This document shows positions 33,750-35,763 of a stretch of DNA of 35,763 bases, in pieces. The notes beneath the pieces are model-generated. The model was not told where the DNA came from, ran no database searches, and was given only the letters and a program-made list of their open reading frames with translations. Source of the DNA: Bacillota bacterium (GTDB lineage Bacteria; Bacillota; Negativicutes; Sporomusales; Sporomusaceae); the NCBI GenBank assembly GCA_017889705.1, contig JAGGAB010000010.1:67636-103398 (forward strand), in the 5' to 3' direction. The position numbers and the translations under genes are program-made. Numbering within the stretch: position 1 is the first letter of the stretch; the number at the start of each line of letters is the position of its first letter.

Positions 33750-35763
33750 TTAAGCCTCTTCTACTTTATCTTTTTTGGCATTAGCGATAATTGATTCGGC
33801 AATACGGGCCGGCACATCTTCGTAATGGGAAAAATTCATATCAAAAGAACCTCGTCCTTGTGTAATTGAACGCAGATCTATGCTGTACCGGAACATTTCT
33901 GCCAATGGAACCTGGGCTTTTACCCGCCCTAAGCCACCACCAATAGGTTCCATGCCCTGAATCCGACCACGTTTGGTATTAAAGTCTCCGATAACGTCAC
34001 CCATATAGGCTTCTGGTACAACGACTTCCACAACATATACGGGTTCAAGCAAAACTGGTTTGGCTTGCAATACCCCTTTACGCAAGGCCATAGTGCTGGC
34101 AATTTTGAAAGCCATCTCTGATGAGTCAACAGTATGATAAGATCCATCAGTTAAAGTCACTTTAACATCAACCATGGGATAACCGGCCAGAAGCCCTCCT
34201 GCCAATGCCTCTCTGACCCCTTTTTCCACAGCCGGAATATACTGGCGTGGCACAGCGCCGCCAAAAATAGAATCAACAAATTCAAATTCAGCACCTGGTG
34301 CAAGCGGATCAAGCTGCAGCCAAACATGACCATATTGGCCATGTCCGCCGCTTTGCTTTTTATGCTTCCCTTCCACTTTTGCCGAGCCCCGAATAGTTTC
34401 ACGGTAAGGTACTTTAGGCGTCGCCAGCAATGCTTCCACACCAAATTTACGTTTCATACGCTCAGACATTATATCTAAATGCAGTTCACCCATACCGTCA
34501 ACAAGTAGTTGGTGGGTTTCTGTATTCTTGCGTACTTTAAAGGTAGGGTCCTCATCCATAAGTCGCGCCAACGCCTGGCCGATTTTATCCTCATCTCCCT
34601 TATTTTTAGCCTCAATCGTCCTGGTAAACATCGGTTTGGGATAGGCAATTGGTTCAAACAGGATAGGATTATCTTTGTCGCATAAGGAATCGCCGGTAGC
34701 CGTTTCCTGTAGTTTGGCCACAACAACAATATCACCCGCATTGGCGATTGTAATTGGCTCCTGATGTTTACCTCTGAGCGTAAAAATTGTTCCGATGCGC
34801 TCAGATTTCTCTTTAGTTGCATTATACAACATACTATCAGGTTTCATGCTTCCTGAAACTAAACGAATATAACTTAATCGGCCAACAAATGGGTCTGCTG
34901 TTGTTTTAAATACCATTGCAGCAAACGAGTCAGTGACATTTCTCTCAACAGGATCTTTACTTACCGGATGATAACCGAGAACCGGGCTAACGCCTGGCGC
35001 TGGAAGATAATTAACAATCGAATCCAAAGTCTGCTGAACACCAATGTTCTTAATAGCCGAGCCACACAGCACAGGGAAAACCTTAGCTTGTGCAATTCCG
35101 GCTAACAAACCGCTTTTAATCTCCTCGTCACTTAATTCTTCTCCGTCAAGGTATTTGGTTAACAAATCATCATTGCCTTCTGCTGCCGCCTCTATTAGCG
35201 CCATCCTTGCTTCTTCGGCTTTACCAAGCATATCTGCCGGAATATCTGTTTCAGTATATTCTTTGCCACTTTTGTCCGGTAAATAGGCTTTCATTTTGAG
35301 TACATTGACAATACCGTTAAAACTGTCTTCAGCGCCAATTGGCAATTGAACCGGGACAACGCCATTGCCGAATTTTGCCTTCATGCTTTCGACAACACTA
35401 TAAAAGTCAGCGTTTTCCCGGTCCATTTTATTAATAAATCCTATACGCGGCAAACCTAATTCATTGGCATAGTTCCATACTTTTTCGGTTTCCACCTCTA
35501 CGCCGTCAGCGGCGCATAACACAATGAGCGCACTATCAACAGCCCGCAGAGCGCCCTTAACTTCGGCTACGAAATCAGAATAGCCTGGAGTATCCACAAA
35601 ATTTATTTTATAATCGCGCCACTCGCAAGGCGCCAAAGCTATACTAATTGTCACTTTCCGTTTTACTTCTTCCGGTTCAAAGTCAGTTGTCGCCGAACCA
35701 TCATCAACACGTCCCAAACGGTTAACCGCGCCAGAATTAAATAGCATGGCTTCTGTTAAGGAT
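33750..35763 (-). CDS. Elongation factor G-like GTPase (5' end outside window)
   Basis: Partial EF-G-family translation factor: about 671 residues are visible and the frame is open through the window edge (SLTEAMLFNSGAVNRLG), so the P-loop and true start are missing. Visible GTPase motifs are the switch region GSATTDFEPEE, G3 DTPGYSDF and G4 NKMDR. Domains II-V follow, with the domain IV block HGQYGHVWLQLDP and C-terminal GGGLGRVKAQVPLAEMF. The TEAMLFNSGAVNRLG and EEVKRK wording is typical of the second EF-G paralogue (FusA2/EF-G-like) rather than canonical fusA, which sits with rpsL-rpsG in an str operon; no ribosomal genes are here. Role: translocation or ribosome recycling, not determined. 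Confidence 0.9.
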   Translation of the reverse strand, partial: SLTEAMLFNSGAVNRLGRVDDGSATTDFEPEEVKRKVTISIALAPCEWRDYKINFVDTPGYSDFVAEVKGALRAVDSALIVLCAADGVEVETEKVWNYANELGLPRIGFINKMDRENADFYSVVESMKAKFGNGVVPVQLPIGAEDSFNGIVNVLKMKAYLPDKSGKEYTETDIPADMLGKAEEARMALIEAAAEGNDDLLTKYLDGEELSDEEIKSGLLAGIAQAKVFPVLCGSAIKNIGVQQTLDSIVNYLPAPGVSPVLGYHPVSKDPVERNVTDSFAAMVFKTTADPFVGRLSYIRLVSGSMKPDSMLYNATKEKSERIGTIFTLRGKHQEPITIANAGDIVVVAKLQETATGDSLCDKDNPILFEPIAYPKPMFTRTIEAKNKGDEDKIGQALARLMDEDPTFKVRKNTETHQLLVDGMGELHLDIMSERMKRKFGVEALLATPKVPYRETIRGSAKVEGKHKKQSGGHGQYGHVWLQLDPLAPGAEFEFVDSIFGGAVPRQYIPAVEKGVREALAGGLLAGYPMVDVKVTLTDGSYHTVDSSEMAFKIASTMALRKGVLQAKPVLLEPVYVVEVVVPEAYMGDVIGDFNTKRGRIQGMEPIGGGLGRVKAQVPLAEMFRYSIDLRSITQGRGSFDMNFSHYEDVPARIAESIIANAKKDKVEEA

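Noticed and set aside
33750..35763. Canonical fusA of the str operon, or a tetracycline ribosomal-protection protein
   Set aside because: No rpsL/rpsG/tuf genes follow, and the wording of the motifs (TEAMLFNSGAVNRLG, GSATTDFEPEE) fits the EF-G-like paralogue better than EF-G proper or TetM-type proteins. The missing N-terminus prevents a firm decision.

Overview
The window reads as a low-to-medium GC Firmicutes chromosome. The best guess is a Negativicutes/Sporomusaceae-like or Clostridia-like lineage. This is inferred from gene content (remA, yteA-type traR, sepF, divIVA, DUF116, an FHA/PP2C module), from T-box and S-box leaders, and from Bacillus-like housekeeping gene order; no 16S gene is present. 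Nearly all genes lie on the minus strand, so transcription runs from high to low coordinates. Only rqcH is on the plus strand. There are no tRNA or rRNA genes, phage genes, IS transposases or CRISPR arrays.

Layout in the direction of transcription (right to left). An EF-G-like translation factor, cut by the window edge, ends at a strong terminator near 33.7 kb. Next comes a division/housekeeping cluster: pgeF, yggS, sepF, proC, ylmH, divIVA and DUF167. A T-box leader and ileS follow, then a DUF5665 membrane protein, a nitroreductase, a yteA-like traR gene, a VTT-family membrane protein, and lspA-rluD-pyrR. pyrR meets the plus-strand rqcH tail to tail, with a 14-bp coding overlap. Divergently from rqcH run a SERCA-type Ca2+ P-type ATPase and dapF, then a secreted protein of unknown function. 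The second large cluster is yicC-remA-gmk-rpoZ-coaBC, then an S-box leader with metK, a small HMA-fold protein, and priA-def-fmt-DUF116-rsmB-rlmN. Finally a separate promoter drives fhaA-fhaB-prpC and the first codons of an FtsW/RodA-like gene.

The order closely follows the Bacillus ylm-divIVA-ileS-lspA-rluD-pyrR and yloA-yloB-yloC-remA-gmk-rpoZ-coaBC-priA-def-fmt-rsmB-rlmN-prpC clusters. Insertions here are metK plus the HMA gene, DUF116, the FHA genes, proC, DUF167, DUF5665, the nitroreductase and the VTT gene. The functions are mostly translation (fMet addition and removal, tRNA charging, rRNA modification, ribosome quality control), cell division and envelope, replication restart, and coenzyme/SAM supply.

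The least explained feature is a family of about 90-bp intergenic repeats: two tandem copies at 15460-15635, one at 24216-24306 and one at 33609-33696. All are in the same orientation. Each array sits directly beyond the intrinsic terminator of a minus-strand gene (dapF, traR, EF-G). Each copy can fold into two hairpins, and the first stem keeps its pairing despite base changes between copies. A second notable element is the 5' leader of rqcH, which holds two long, nearly perfect hairpins and no recognised riboswitch.
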